A stretch of DNA of 64,000 nt, taken from an uncultured Lachnospiraceae bacterium. GTDB lineage: Bacteria; Bacillota; Clostridia; Lachnospirales; Lachnospiraceae. Numbering within the stretch: the first letter of the stretch is position 1; every line of letters begins with the position of its first letter. The translations under genes and the position numbers were made by a program. Location of the stretch: contig CAJUNN010000004.1 in the NCBI GenBank assembly GCA_910587955.1, positions 1-64,000 of the forward strand, given 5' to 3'. Positions 43,529-52,623 of the stretch are shown here, one piece after another. The notes under the pieces were generated by a model. The model made no database searches. It was not told where the DNA came from and was given only the letters and a program-made list of their open reading frames with translations.

Positions 43529-44614
43529 TTAGGATACCCGCGTATAATAATTCTTATAAATTTCCCGCACATATCCTTTCAGAACCAGACGGGTCAGAAT
43601 TCCGGAAACCTCCTGGGGAGGAAGCTGCGTTTCGGAACAGACAGCGTCCAGATTTACGGCCTGTAAACTTAGACAACTATACACTAAATTTTCGGAGCTT
43701 TCAAGTGCCATTTTACTTTTTTCTTTCTTTAAACTTCTATTTTCTGGAAACAACTGCAAATCTTCCAAAAGCTGTTTGGGGGAAACGGCAAGTCCCGCTC
43801 CCTGCCGGATCAGGTTGTGGCAGCCGCCGCTTAAGGCTTCCTGCAGGCGTCCGGGAACCGCATACACGTCCTTTCCCTGCTCCAGGGCAAAATCTGCCGT
43901 AATCAGGGAACCGCTCTTTTCTCTTGCTTCTATAACAAGCACGGCATCCGAAAGGCCGCTGATCAGGCGGTTGCGCAGAGGGAAGAGATGTTTAAGAGGC
44001 GGCGTTCCCGGGGGGCTCTCCGAGAGAAGCCCTCCCTCCTTCTCCAGGCGCAGATAAAGCTCCCGGTTCTGCACCGGATAGCAGACATCCACTCCGCTTC
44101 CCAGGACGGCAAAGGTTTCCCCGCCGCCCTGAAGGGCGCCCCGCTGTCCCTGGCCGTCAATTCCCCGGGCCATACCGCTTATGATCTGTACTCCGCTTGC
44201 GGCCAGCTCCCTTCCGAACCAGAGAGCCGTATTCCTGCCGTAAGCGCTGCAGTCCCGGGCACCCACAAGGGCCACCGCCGCTCCTTCTCCCGGCAGCCGG
44301 CCTTTCACAAACAATCCTCCCGGGCTGTCCGGAATATCCAGAAGCCGTCCGGGAAAATCAGGATGTTCCCGGCTCACAAAGCGTATACCCTTCTGCCTTA
44401 AAATCCTCTGTTCCTTCTCAAAATCCCAGCCGGCTCTGCTCCGGCACAGATCCCCGATCCGGCTTCGGCTCCTGGGAAACTGTTCTTCCAGTTCTTCTGC
44501 TTCTGCGGCAAATATTGCCTTGGGTGTTTTGTAGCGTTTCAAAAGTTTCCCCTGCAGTCCCGGCTCCGCTGCCAGGACACTGCAAAGCCAATGCCAATAC
44601 GTCTCCATTTTCAT
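43529..44614 (-). CDS. dprA: DNA processing protein DprA
   Basis: Loads RecA on incoming single-stranded DNA during transformation. 361 residues: N-terminal SAM-like domain, Rossmann fold with GARDCSAYGR, SGMARGIDGQGQRGAL and VLGSGVDVCYP, and a C-terminal winged helix. It overlaps comM by four bases (stop of comM in the start of dprA). It is conserved in many non-competent Clostridia, so natural competence is not implied. Confidence 0.95.
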   Translation of the reverse strand: MKMETYWHWLCSVLAAEPGLQGKLLKRYKTPKAIFAAEAEELEEQFPRSRSRIGDLCRSRAGWDFEKEQRILRQKGIRFVSREHPDFPGRLLDIPDSPGGLFVKGRLPGEGAAVALVGARDCSAYGRNTALWFGRELAASGVQIISGMARGIDGQGQRGALQGGGETFAVLGSGVDVCYPVQNRELYLRLEKEGGLLSESPPGTPPLKHLFPLRNRLISGLSDAVLVIEAREKSGSLITADFALEQGKDVYAVPGRLQEALSGGCHNLIRQGAGLAVSPKQLLEDLQLFPENRSLKKEKSKMALESSENLVYSCLSLQAVNLDAVCSETQLPPQEVSGILTRLVLKGYVREIYKNYYTRVS

Positions 44615-46152
44615 CCCTCCCTGCCCTGGTCTTCCCGCTCCGGAGCCCGGTAGGAGAGGGCTTCCAGAATATGCCTGCCCCGGATGCGCTCCTCCTGTTC
44701 CAGATCCGCAATGGTGCGGGACACCTTGATCACTTTATGATATGCACGGGCGCTTAAATTTAGTTTTTCAAAGGCCTCACGGAGAAGTTTTTGCTCCTCC
44801 CGGCCCAGCAGACAGTATCGTTCCACCGCCTTGCCGCTTAAGTGGGCATTGAAATAAACGGGAAGTCCCCGGCAGCGCTCCTGCTGCATCCGGTGTGCGG
44901 CTTTCACACGCTCCCGGATCTGGGCCGTACTCTCTTCTTTCCGATTCCCGGACAGCTCCTCATAGGACAGCCTGGGGGCTTCCGTGCAGATATCGATCCG
45001 GTCCAAAAGTGGACGGCTAAGCTTCCCCAGATAACGCTCCACCTCCCACTCCCGGCACCGGCACCGGTTTCGATCCGGGAAATAACCGCAGGCACAGGGA
45101 TTCATGGCCGCCACCAGCATAAATTCCGCCGGAAAGCGGTAAGTCCCCGATGCCCTGGAAATGGAAATCCTGCGCTCCTCCAGGGGCTGGCGCAGGATTT
45201 CCAGGGCAGAGCGGCGAAACTCCGGCAACTCGTCCAGAAAAAGAATTCCCCGGGAGCTTAAAGAAATTTCTCCCGGCGAGGGTATTCTTCCCCCTCCTGC
45301 CAGGGCCTCTGCCGTAACCGTATGGTGGGGAGCACGGAAAGGCCGTTTCGTCATCAGGAACGTATGCTCTTTCAGAAGCCCGGCAATGCTGTATATCTTT
45401 GTGATCTCCAGGCTTTCTTCCAGGCTTAAAGGCGGCAGTATCCCCGGAATTCGTCTGGCTATCATTGTTTTTCCGGATCCGGGAGGACCGATCATCAAAA
45501 AATTGTGCATCCCGGCTGCGGCAACTTCCGCTGCCCGGCGCAGGGCCGCCTGTCCGTGAATCTGGGAAAAATCCTCCTCCGTGTTTCCCTGCTCCTCCGC
45601 CAGAAGACTCCGGGCATCTGCCCGGACCGGACATGCCCGGGAAGGGAACCGCAGTATCTCTAAAAGCTCCTTTAAGCCGGACACGCCTACCACCTGAATC
45701 CCCTCCAGTACGGCTCCCTCCTCCGCGTTTCCCTTGGGAACAATGCAGCGTTTTAATCCTTTCTCCCTGGCTGCCTCTGCCAGAGAGAGAATTCCCGGAA
45801 CCCGGAGCACCTGCCCGTTCAGGCTCAGCTCTCCGGCCAGCATAATATCCTGAAGGCTTTCCCCCGGAATCTTTCCCAGGGAAGCCAGGAGCGCCGCCGC
45901 CACCGGCAGATCGAAACGAGTGCCTGCTTTGCGGATACCTGCCGGAGCCAGATTTACAGTAATACGCTTGGGCGGCAGAAGAATCCCCGTATTCCTGAGA
46001 GCCGTGCGCACCCGCTCTCCTGCCTCCTTCACCTCGGAAGACAAATATCCCACCATCAAAAGCTGAGGCATCCCCTCGCTGATATCTGCTTCCACCCGGA
46101 CCGGATATACCTCCATCCCGCTTAGGGCGGCAGACCATACTTTGCTGAACAT
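44611..46152 (-). CDS. comM: YifB/ComM family Mg-chelatase-like AAA+ ATPase
   Basis: 513 residues. An N-terminal Lon-like domain (VEADISEGMPQLLMVGYL) is followed by an AAA+ Mg-chelatase domain with Walker A GPPGSGKTMIAR and Walker B GILFLDELPEF, and a CxCGxxxxxxxxCxC segment (CACGYFPDRNRCRC). ComM is a branch-migration helicase in transformation. It is coupled to dprA by overlap. Confidence 0.93.
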   Translation of the reverse strand: MFSKVWSAALSGMEVYPVRVEADISEGMPQLLMVGYLSSEVKEAGERVRTALRNTGILLPPKRITVNLAPAGIRKAGTRFDLPVAAALLASLGKIPGESLQDIMLAGELSLNGQVLRVPGILSLAEAAREKGLKRCIVPKGNAEEGAVLEGIQVVGVSGLKELLEILRFPSRACPVRADARSLLAEEQGNTEEDFSQIHGQAALRRAAEVAAAGMHNFLMIGPPGSGKTMIARRIPGILPPLSLEESLEITKIYSIAGLLKEHTFLMTKRPFRAPHHTVTAEALAGGGRIPSPGEISLSSRGILFLDELPEFRRSALEILRQPLEERRISISRASGTYRFPAEFMLVAAMNPCACGYFPDRNRCRCREWEVERYLGKLSRPLLDRIDICTEAPRLSYEELSGNRKEESTAQIRERVKAAHRMQQERCRGLPVYFNAHLSGKAVERYCLLGREEQKLLREAFEKLNLSARAYHKVIKVSRTIADLEQEERIRGRHILEALSYRAPEREDQGREG

Positions 46153-46415
46153 ATGCAGTTCCTCCTATTTCAGTTTTCTCTCTTTACGGAATTCGGAAAT
46201 TCCTGTGCAGGCAGAAAACCGCGTCTTACTAGGTTGTTGTAAATTGGGAAACATTGATTCCGAACCGGAACCGGATTTTTTAGATAAACTTATTGTAGGG
46301 GATTTTTTCCAGAAAATCAAGATCTTTTTTCGAAAGCCCCAAACCTTGTCCCTTCTTTTTAAGAAGGCAAAACCTGAATCCCTGGCTTTGCCCTCTCCTC
46401 TTCCCACACATTTTC

Positions 46416-47033
46416 TCAAAAATACTCCCTCAATTTTATCAGCGCATTCTTTTCGATCCGGCTAATATAAGAACGGGAAATCCCAAGCTGCGCTGCAATT
46501 TCCCGCTGTGTATATTCCTTTCCGTTGTAAAGGCCGTATCTCATGATCAAAACCCTCTGTTCTCTGGGCGTCAGCACCCGATCCAAAAGTTCATACAGTC
46601 TCTGGCTGTCAGATTTCAGGCTGATCTGCGAAAAAGCATCCCGTTCGCTGCTCTCGATAATATCCAGCAGATGAATTTCATTTCCCTCTTTGTCCGTACC
46701 GATGGGCTCATAATAGGAAGTTTCCCTGGCCGTCTTCTTTTTGGCCCGGAAGAACATCAGAAGCTCGTTCTCCACACAACGGGCTGCATACGTGGCCAGC
46801 CGCGGCCCCTTCTCGCTGTCAAAGGTGGTGACGGCTTTAATAAGGCCGATGGTACCTATGGAAATCAAGTCCTCCATCTCCTCCTCCGTGCCCTGGTATT
46901 TTTTCACGATATGGGCCACGAGACGGAGATTATGCTCCACCAGGATATTGCGTGCCTGAATATCGCCCTCTTTCAGCCTCTGCAAATAGTATTGCTCCTC
47001 ATTCGCCGGTAATGGTTGCGGAAAAGTCTTCAA
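46416..47033 (-). CDS. sigK: Sporulation sigma factor, SigK type
   Basis: 205 residues with region 2 ILVEHNLRLVAHIVKKYQ and EDLISIGTIGLIKAV, PIGTDKEGNEIHLLDI between domains, and region 4 REIAAQLGISRSYISRIEKNAL. These match the late mother-cell factor sigma K more than sigma E. It is continuous, with no skin-like interruption, and lacks a clear long pro-sequence. The start is TTG at 47033 with GAGGTG upstream. That site is buried in a 16-base-pair hairpin (47034-47094). SpoIVB, its classical checkpoint activator, is encoded in the window. Confidence 0.9.
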   Translation of the reverse strand: MKTFPQPLPANEEQYYLQRLKEGDIQARNILVEHNLRLVAHIVKKYQGTEEEMEDLISIGTIGLIKAVTTFDSEKGPRLATYAARCVENELLMFFRAKKKTARETSYYEPIGTDKEGNEIHLLDIIESSERDAFSQISLKSDSQRLYELLDRVLTPREQRVLIMRYGLYNGKEYTQREIAAQLGISRSYISRIEKNALIKLREYF

Positions 47034-47094
47034 AAAGGCACCTCTTTGGTGGATTTATATTATCTTATGATAAGATCCCCAAAGAAGTGCCTTT
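47034..47094 (-). terminator. Hairpin after trhP that sequesters the sigK ribosome binding site
   Basis: A 16-base-pair stem with one wobble (47079-47094 with 47034-47049) is followed by TTTTT on the minus strand, as in an intrinsic terminator for trhP. Its second arm contains AAAGAGGTG, the sigK ribosome binding site, and the T run merges with the TTG start. The loop holds a smaller palindrome (ATCTTAT, C, ATAAGAT). Confidence 0.7.
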
Positions 47095-47124
47095 CCCTCT
47101 TTTTTTGCGCCAAGCCCAAAAGAA

Positions 47125-48369
47125 TTAAGCTTTGGCCGCCTCCCGCCTGCGCAGAATATCGCCCTCCGAAGCCGTGGCATCCAGTTCCACCCAGAGCTTC
47201 TGCCTGGCGTGGGGAGCACTCTCCATAGCCTCCCCGTTTTCGTCCCGGATTCCAAGGACCGCCGTTCGGAGATTTTCCCCGTCCGGCTTCATAATCTCAA
47301 TTTCCTCTCCTACAAAGAATTTATTCCGCTGCTCAATCCGGTACACCCCTGGATTCCCGGACTCTCCGATTTGTCCCAGATAGGTGTAATCCTTCCGGTA
47401 AGTGCTGTCCCCGTAAATCTGCATGGTCTCATCGGGCCTTCCGTAAAAAAAACCGGTGGTAAAGGGCCGGTAAGTGCAGCCTGCAATCTGCTCCCGGTAC
47501 CAGTCTATATTCCGCTCATACGCCTCCCTGGATTTCAGGCAGTCGTCGATGGCCATCCGGTAAGTCCGTGCTACCGTGGCTACATAGAGGGCCGTCTTCA
47601 TCCTGCCCTCAATCTTCATGCTGTCGATCCCGATCTCCAAAAGCTCCGGGATATGCTCAATCATGCAGAGATCGCCGGAATTGAACAGAAACGTTCCCCG
47701 GTCATTTTCATAGACCGGGAAGTACTCTCCCGGCCTTGTCTCCTCCACCACCGCGTATTTCCAGCGGCAGGGATGGGTGCAGGCTCCCTGGTTGGCATCC
47801 CGGCCCGTAAAATAATTGCTCAAAAGGCAGCGGCCGGAATAAGAAATGCACATGGCGCCGTGTACAAACGTCTCAATCTCCAGATCTTCCGGGATATTGG
47901 CGCGCAGCTCACGAAGTTCCTCCAGGGAAAGCTCCCGTGCGGAAACCACACGCTTCGCCCCCTGCTCCTTCCAGAAGCGGTAAGTCAGATAGTTTGTATT
48001 GTTGGCCTGGGTGCTGATATGCCGCTCAATCTCCGGGCATATCTCCTTTGCCAAAAGAAACACGCCGGGATCTGCAATAATCAAGGCGTCCGGGCGGAAT
48101 TCCCCAAATTCTTGCAACTCCCGGAAATATGCGCGGATTCCCTCTAAATCCCGGTTGTGAGCCAGGATATTGGCCGTCACATAAACCTTGACCCCGCGGG
48201 CATGCGCAAAGGCAATGCCTTCCTTCATCTCCTCCATGGAAAAGTTTTTGGCCTTTGCCCGCAGCCCGAAGGCCTCCCCTCCGATATAAACCGCATCGGC
48301 TCCGAAAATTACCGCTGTTTTCAGCACTTCCAGGCTGCTGGCCGGAATCAGCAATTCAGGTTTTTTCAT
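47125..48369 (-). CDS. trhP: U32 family tRNA hydroxylation protein TrhP
   Basis: 414 residues of the U32 'peptidase' family with the start ELLIPASSLEVLKTAVIFGADAVYIGG broken by short variations, the signature EIETFVHGAMCISYSGRC and cysteines C-x-CR. In B. subtilis and E. coli such proteins make 5-hydroxyuridine at tRNA position 34 rather than degrade protein. The four-base overlap with trmR, which methylates the product, supports that role. Confidence 0.88.
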   Translation of the reverse strand: MKKPELLIPASSLEVLKTAVIFGADAVYIGGEAFGLRAKAKNFSMEEMKEGIAFAHARGVKVYVTANILAHNRDLEGIRAYFRELQEFGEFRPDALIIADPGVFLLAKEICPEIERHISTQANNTNYLTYRFWKEQGAKRVVSARELSLEELRELRANIPEDLEIETFVHGAMCISYSGRCLLSNYFTGRDANQGACTHPCRWKYAVVEETRPGEYFPVYENDRGTFLFNSGDLCMIEHIPELLEIGIDSMKIEGRMKTALYVATVARTYRMAIDDCLKSREAYERNIDWYREQIAGCTYRPFTTGFFYGRPDETMQIYGDSTYRKDYTYLGQIGESGNPGVYRIEQRNKFFVGEEIEIMKPDGENLRTAVLGIRDENGEAMESAPHARQKLWVELDATASEGDILRRREAAKA

Positions 48370-49016
48370 AACTTCTCCTTCTTCACGCTCAAAGTTACCC
48401 CGTCCCCCAAGGGAAGCACCGAAGTAACCAGCCCCGGATGATGGGTCAGTTCATAAAGGTATTCCCGCATCCGGCTGTGGATGGTCCGGTTGCGCCGCTC
48501 CACTGCAAACCGGGACTCTATGAGATCCCCGTCCTGCAGCACATTGTCCGAAACCAACAGTCCCCCGGGCGCCAGTAAACGCAGTACCTGGGGAAGAAAA
48601 TGAAGATACTGCCCTTTCGCCGCATCCATAAAAATCAGATCAAAAGGACCTGCAAGCTTCTCTAGATGCCCGGCTGCCTCCCCCTCCAGCAGCGTAATCT
48701 GTCCTTCCTTTCCCGCCCGGCGGAAATTCTCCCTGGCAGCCAGAATCCGCTTCTCATATTTTTCTATGGTAGTAATATGTGCCTTTGGATGCCCGTATTC
48801 ACACAAAAGCAACGCAGAAAAGCCCACGGCCGTTCCCACCTCCAGAACGGCCCTGGGCTGCTTTGCCGCCAGCAGCGTTTTTAAAAAGCTCTGCATCTCC
48901 CGGCGGATCACCGGTACGCGGGCTTTCTTTGCCTCTTCTTCTATCTCATTCAACAAATCCGTATTGCCTCTATCCAGAGAATTGATATAGGCCGTCATCC
49001 GTTCCTCTACAATCAC
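48366..49016 (-). CDS. trmR: tRNA 5-hydroxyuridine O-methyltransferase TrmR
   Basis: 216-residue class I SAM methyltransferase of the caffeoyl-CoA/catechol O-methyltransferase type: VLEVGTAVGFSALLL, FDLIFMDAAKGQY and LLVSDNVLQDG. It overlaps trhP by four bases. Together TrhP and TrmR would convert U34 to 5-methoxyuridine, as known in B. subtilis (yrrO/yrrM). Confidence 0.87.
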   Translation of the reverse strand: MIVEERMTAYINSLDRGNTDLLNEIEEEAKKARVPVIRREMQSFLKTLLAAKQPRAVLEVGTAVGFSALLLCEYGHPKAHITTIEKYEKRILAARENFRRAGKEGQITLLEGEAAGHLEKLAGPFDLIFMDAAKGQYLHFLPQVLRLLAPGGLLVSDNVLQDGDLIESRFAVERRNRTIHSRMREYLYELTHHPGLVTSVLPLGDGVTLSVKKEKL

Positions 49017-49037
49017 GCAAACATCCTCTTGCCAGCC

Positions 49038-49427
49038 TTACTCTTCTTCCTCTTCCTTCTCCTCGCCCTCTCTGGATATGACTGCCATCATTTCCCTGGG
49101 CTTCATAGCCGTGGAGAGGGTATACGTACCCGGCTCCAGCCGCTTGGCATACTTGGATACCTGAATCTGAATGTAAAACAGCTTCCAGTCTTCCACCAGT
49201 CCGTTTTCCTCCATCAGCTCCGCTATGTCGCGGTTGGAGGCACCTTCCTCGATGGTCACAGTGATGTTCCTTCCCGGCGCCTGATCCACTGCCTTCTCCT
49301 GGAAAACAGAGTGGCCGTAATCAAAGGCAACACCTGCCAGACGGTAAATTCCCATCACTACCACTGCCAGGACCACGATTTTCAATGCGATTGATAAGAC
49401 TGTCAAAGCTGCTTTCTTCGTATTCAT
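49038..49427 (-). CDS. MltG-like membrane protein lacking the catalytic domain
   Basis: 129 residues: one N-terminal transmembrane segment (about 10-28), then a LysM-like domain similar to the first part of endolytic transglycosylase MltG (VTIEEGASNRDIAELMEENGL, YTLSTAMKPREMMAVI), ending in an acidic tail. The YceG catalytic domain with its active Glu is absent, and no remnant follows. Position next to trmR/trhP matches mltG in Bacillus. It is probably a non-enzymatic relative. Confidence 0.72.
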   Translation of the reverse strand: MNTKKAALTVLSIALKIVVLAVVVMGIYRLAGVAFDYGHSVFQEKAVDQAPGRNITVTIEEGASNRDIAELMEENGLVEDWKLFYIQIQVSKYAKRLEPGTYTLSTAMKPREMMAVISREGEEKEEEEE

Positions 49428-49437
49428 CTTCTGTTCC

Positions 49438-51102
49438 CTACACTTCCATGATAATCGGCAGGATCATAGGATCCCGCTTTGTCTTCTTCCAGATAAAATC
49501 ACTCAAAGAGTCTTTGATCACGTTTTTCAGCTTGCCCCAGTCGGAAACGCCCCGGTCCAGGCAATCGCCCACTGCCTTGTCCACCACGGCCCTTGCCTCG
49601 CCCATGAGATCCTCGGACTCCCGCACATACACAAACCCTCTGGACACAATGTCCGGCCCGGCCAAAAGCTGATTGCTGTATTTCTCCAGCGTCAGAACCA
49701 CTATCATAATACCATCTTCCGCCAGATGCTGTCTATCCCTTAACACAATATTTCCCACATCGCCCACGCCCAGGCCGTCCACCAGAATGGCGCCCGTATG
49801 CACGTGATCTACCACCGAAGCGCTGTCCGCTCCCAGCTCCAGCACATCCCCGGAGGAAAGCAGGAAAATATTTTCCTTGGAAATTCCCAGGCTCCGGGCC
49901 AAATCTGCCTGAGCCTTTAAGTGACGGTATTCCCCGTGAACCGGAATGGCATACTTGGGATGCACAAGGGAATACAGAAGTTTGATCTCTTCCTGGCAGG
50001 CATGTCCCGACACATGGGCATCCTGGAAAATCACATCCGCCCCTTTCATGGACAGCTCATTGATCACCTTGGACACAGCCTTCTCATTGCCCGGAATGGC
50101 CTTGGAGCTGAAAATCACCGTATCACCCGGCTTAATCTGCACCTTCTTGTGAAGGCTGGCCGCAATCCGGGACAGGGCCGCCATGGACTCTCCCTGGCTT
50201 CCGGTCGTAATGAGCACCACTTGATCGTCGGGATAATTCTTCATCATCTCAATGTCAATGAGGGTCTTGTCCGGCACATTCAGATAGCCGAGCTCCGAAG
50301 CCGTCTTAATGACATTTACCATGCTCCGCCCCTCCACGACCACTTTGCGGCCGTACTTATAGGCGGAATTGATAATCTGCTGCACCCGGTCCACATTGGA
50401 GGCAAAGGTGGCTATGATAATCCTGGAGTTTTTGTGTTCCGACATAATGTTGTCAAACACCTTGCCCACGGTCCGTTCCGACATGGTAAAACCGGGCCGC
50501 TCTGCATTGGTGCTGTCGCACATAAGAGCCAGCACACCCTTCTTCCCAATTTCTCCGAAGCGCTGCAGATCGATAGCGTCCCCGAACACCGGCGTGTAAT
50601 CCACTTTAAAGTCGCCCGTGTGCACAATAATTCCCGCCGGGGAATAAATGGCCAGGGCAGAGGCATCCACAATGCTGTGGTTGGTCTTGATAAACTCAAT
50701 CCGGAAGGCGCCCAGATTGATGGACTGTCCGTGCTGAATCACCTTCCGCTTGGTGTTGTTTATCAGATTGTGTTCCCGCAGTTTGTTCTCTATCAGTCCG
50801 ATGGTCAGCTTGGTGGCGTAGACCGGCACGTTGATCTCTTTTAGCACATAGGGCAGGGCTCCGATGTGATCCTCATGCCCGTGGGTAATCACAAACCCTT
50901 TCACTTTCTGGATATTGTCCCGCAGATACGTAATATCCGGGATCACCAAATCAATGCCCAGCATGTCATCCTCCGGGAATGACAGCCCGCAGTCCACAAC
51001 AATAATACTGTCTTCAAACTCAAAGGCAGTAATATTCATTCCGATTTGCTCCAGTCCGCCCAACGGAATGATACGCAATTTTGAATTGTTAATATTTCTC
51101 AA
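49438..51102 (-). CDS. rnj: Ribonuclease J
   Basis: 5'-3' exoribonuclease and endonuclease of RNA turnover. 554 residues with the metallo-beta-lactamase motif THGHEDHIGALP, VHTGDFKVD, the beta-CASP domain and the C-terminal domain. The start is a TTG at 51102 with GGAGG upstream, overlapping the fur stop codon by four bases. The ATG further upstream lies inside fur. Confidence 0.95.
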   Translation of the reverse strand: MRNINNSKLRIIPLGGLEQIGMNITAFEFEDSIIVVDCGLSFPEDDMLGIDLVIPDITYLRDNIQKVKGFVITHGHEDHIGALPYVLKEINVPVYATKLTIGLIENKLREHNLINNTKRKVIQHGQSINLGAFRIEFIKTNHSIVDASALAIYSPAGIIVHTGDFKVDYTPVFGDAIDLQRFGEIGKKGVLALMCDSTNAERPGFTMSERTVGKVFDNIMSEHKNSRIIIATFASNVDRVQQIINSAYKYGRKVVVEGRSMVNVIKTASELGYLNVPDKTLIDIEMMKNYPDDQVVLITTGSQGESMAALSRIAASLHKKVQIKPGDTVIFSSKAIPGNEKAVSKVINELSMKGADVIFQDAHVSGHACQEEIKLLYSLVHPKYAIPVHGEYRHLKAQADLARSLGISKENIFLLSSGDVLELGADSASVVDHVHTGAILVDGLGVGDVGNIVLRDRQHLAEDGIMIVVLTLEKYSNQLLAGPDIVSRGFVYVRESEDLMGEARAVVDKAVGDCLDRGVSDWGKLKNVIKDSLSDFIWKKTKRDPMILPIIMEV

Positions 51103-51575
51103 ATCTTTCCCTCCTGGTTTTCTTCTTTTCTTTTCTCCAAACAGTCCCTGCAAAAACCATAGAGTTTCACTTCGTGATCGGTTACATGAAAACCAAGCGC
51201 TGTCTTCACTCCCGTCTCCAGCGCCTCCAGCATATCCCTCTGGAATGCAGTCACGCTTCCGCACTTAAGACAGATAAGGTGATGATGCCGATGGTGTTCG
51301 CTCTTCCTGGCATCCGCTATCTCATAGCGGATAAAGCCGTCATCCAGACTGATCCGATCAATTAGTTCCAGCTCTAAGAGCAGCTGGACTGTTCTATAAA
51401 CAGTAGCCAGCCCGATATCCGGGTTGTCTGCTTTTACTCGGTCGTAAATTTCTTCCGCAGTCAGGTGTTCCTCTGCGTTTCCGGCAAGTACTTCCAGAAC
51501 TACCAGGCGCTGCCTGGTCACTTTCAGTCCCTTTTCCTTCAGTATTTTCTTAAAATCCTCCTGTCCAACTGCCAT
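51099..51575 (-). CDS. fur: Fur family metal-responsive regulator
   Basis: 158 residues. Winged helix with LATVYRTVQLLLELELIDRI, then the dimerisation domain with HHRHHHLICLKCGSV and a CRDC pair for structural zinc. Probably Fur (iron), but Zur or PerR cannot be excluded without key metal-site comparison. ATG at 51575 has AGGTGG upstream. A GTG nine bases earlier is an alternative start. Confidence 0.9.
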   Translation of the reverse strand: MAVGQEDFKKILKEKGLKVTRQRLVVLEVLAGNAEEHLTAEEIYDRVKADNPDIGLATVYRTVQLLLELELIDRISLDDGFIRYEIADARKSEHHRHHHLICLKCGSVTAFQRDMLEALETGVKTALGFHVTDHEVKLYGFCRDCLEKRKEENQEGKI

Positions 51576-51599
51576 GGACGCCACCTGCCCTTTCCCCTC

Positions 51600-51860
51600 T
51601 CAAAGGGTAAGTTCCACATCTTCCAGAAGCTGTTCAAAAACTCCCAGCACACCTTGAAGCTCCTGATCATCCTCTACAATTTCGTAAACGGCATCACTGT
51701 CTTTGTCCAAAGACAAATCTTTCAGAATCAATGCCTCTCCATCTCCCTGCTCCGAGTCCGTTACCAGAATGTAGTCTCTTCCGTTCAGTCTCGTCTCCTC
51801 CAGTACAAAAAATTCCACTTCTTCCTTTGTATCTTCCAGGGTAAACGTTATTTTTTCCAT
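51600..51860 (-). CDS. DUF1292 family protein
   Basis: 86-residue acidic protein with the DUF1292 pattern FFVLEETRLNGRDYILVTD and a second half rich in Glu and Asp. Function unknown. It is part of the conserved Firmicutes cluster ireB-ruvX-DUF1292-fur, here also leading into rnj, with gaps of 10-25 bases. Confidence 0.88.
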   Translation of the reverse strand: MEKITFTLEDTKEEVEFFVLEETRLNGRDYILVTDSEQGDGEALILKDLSLDKDSDAVYEIVEDDQELQGVLGVFEQLLEDVELTL

Positions 51861-51870
51861 TCCTTACTCC

Positions 51871-52314
51871 TCATTCCGGATCCGCCGTTTTCAGGTTTCC
51901 CCTCCGATCCAGATACCCCTGCAGAATCAAAACCGCTGCAATGGCGTCCACGTATCTGCCTCTCTCTTCCCTTCGCACCTTTCCCTCTATCATGGCACGG
52001 TTCGCCTCTACCGTAGTAAGGCGCTCGTCCCACATGACAACAGGCAGGCCTGTCCTTCTCTCCAGCATTTCTTTAAATTCCAGAGATTTGGCAGCCCGCT
52101 CTCCCAGGGTGTTATTCATGTTTTTGGGAAATCCCAGCACGAGCTCTGTCACCCGGTACTCCCGGATCAGCTCCTCTATCCGCGCCAGCGTCTGGCGCAG
52201 CTTATTCTCCGACTTTCTCCGCACAATTTCAACCGGCTGGGCCGTAAGGCCCAGGGGATCGCTAACGGCAACTCCCACCGTCTTGGAACCGAAATCCAGT
52301 CCCATCCATCTCAT
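51871..52314 (-). CDS. ruvX: Putative pre-16S rRNA nuclease / Holliday junction resolvase YqgF
   Basis: 147 residues of RNase H fold with MRWMGLDFGSKTVGVAVSD at the start and WDERLTTVEA plus DAIAAVLILQGYL carrying acidic active residues. It acts in 16S rRNA 5' maturation, and a resolvase role is also proposed. 15 bases after ireB. Confidence 0.94.
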   Translation of the reverse strand: MRWMGLDFGSKTVGVAVSDPLGLTAQPVEIVRRKSENKLRQTLARIEELIREYRVTELVLGFPKNMNNTLGERAAKSLEFKEMLERRTGLPVVMWDERLTTVEANRAMIEGKVRREERGRYVDAIAAVLILQGYLDRRGNLKTADPE

Positions 52315-52329
52315 ATACCTTGCTCCTGT

Positions 52330-52593
52330 CTACTCACCCACGGTCGTCCTGATATAGACCTTCAGCAGTTCTTCCACCAGTTCGTCCCGCTCCACTTTCA
52401 TAATCAGGCTGCGGGCGTTGTTATGGCTGGTAATGTAGGTGGGATCGCCGGACATAATGTATCCGACAATCTGGTTCACCGGGTTGTAGCCTTTCTCCGT
52501 CATTGCCTGGTACACCTGCTGGAGGATGTCCCCCACCCGGTTCTCCGTCTCCGGCATCACTTTGAAATTCTGTGTGCTATCCAATCTGCTCAT
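52330..52593 (-). CDS. ireB: IreB family regulatory phosphoprotein
   Basis: 87 residues, matching the DUF965/IreB family almost throughout (VYQAMTEKGYNPVNQIVGYI, GDPTYITSHNNARSLI). In Enterococcus IreB is phosphorylated by the IreK kinase on N-terminal threonines. Here Thr7 in LDSTQNFKV could serve. First gene of the operon running to rnj and probably beyond. Confidence 0.93.
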   Translation of the reverse strand: MSRLDSTQNFKVMPETENRVGDILQQVYQAMTEKGYNPVNQIVGYIMSGDPTYITSHNNARSLIMKVERDELVEELLKVYIRTTVGE

Positions 52594-52623
52594 ATTTTCA
52601 CGCTCCTGACACCACTACCCTCT

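Noticed and set aside
46165..46419. 84-codon frame between comM and sigK on the minus strand
   Set aside because: No ribosome binding site, low-complexity composition and no recognisable domain. The gap holds only a short CCTTCTT/AAGAAGG hairpin.
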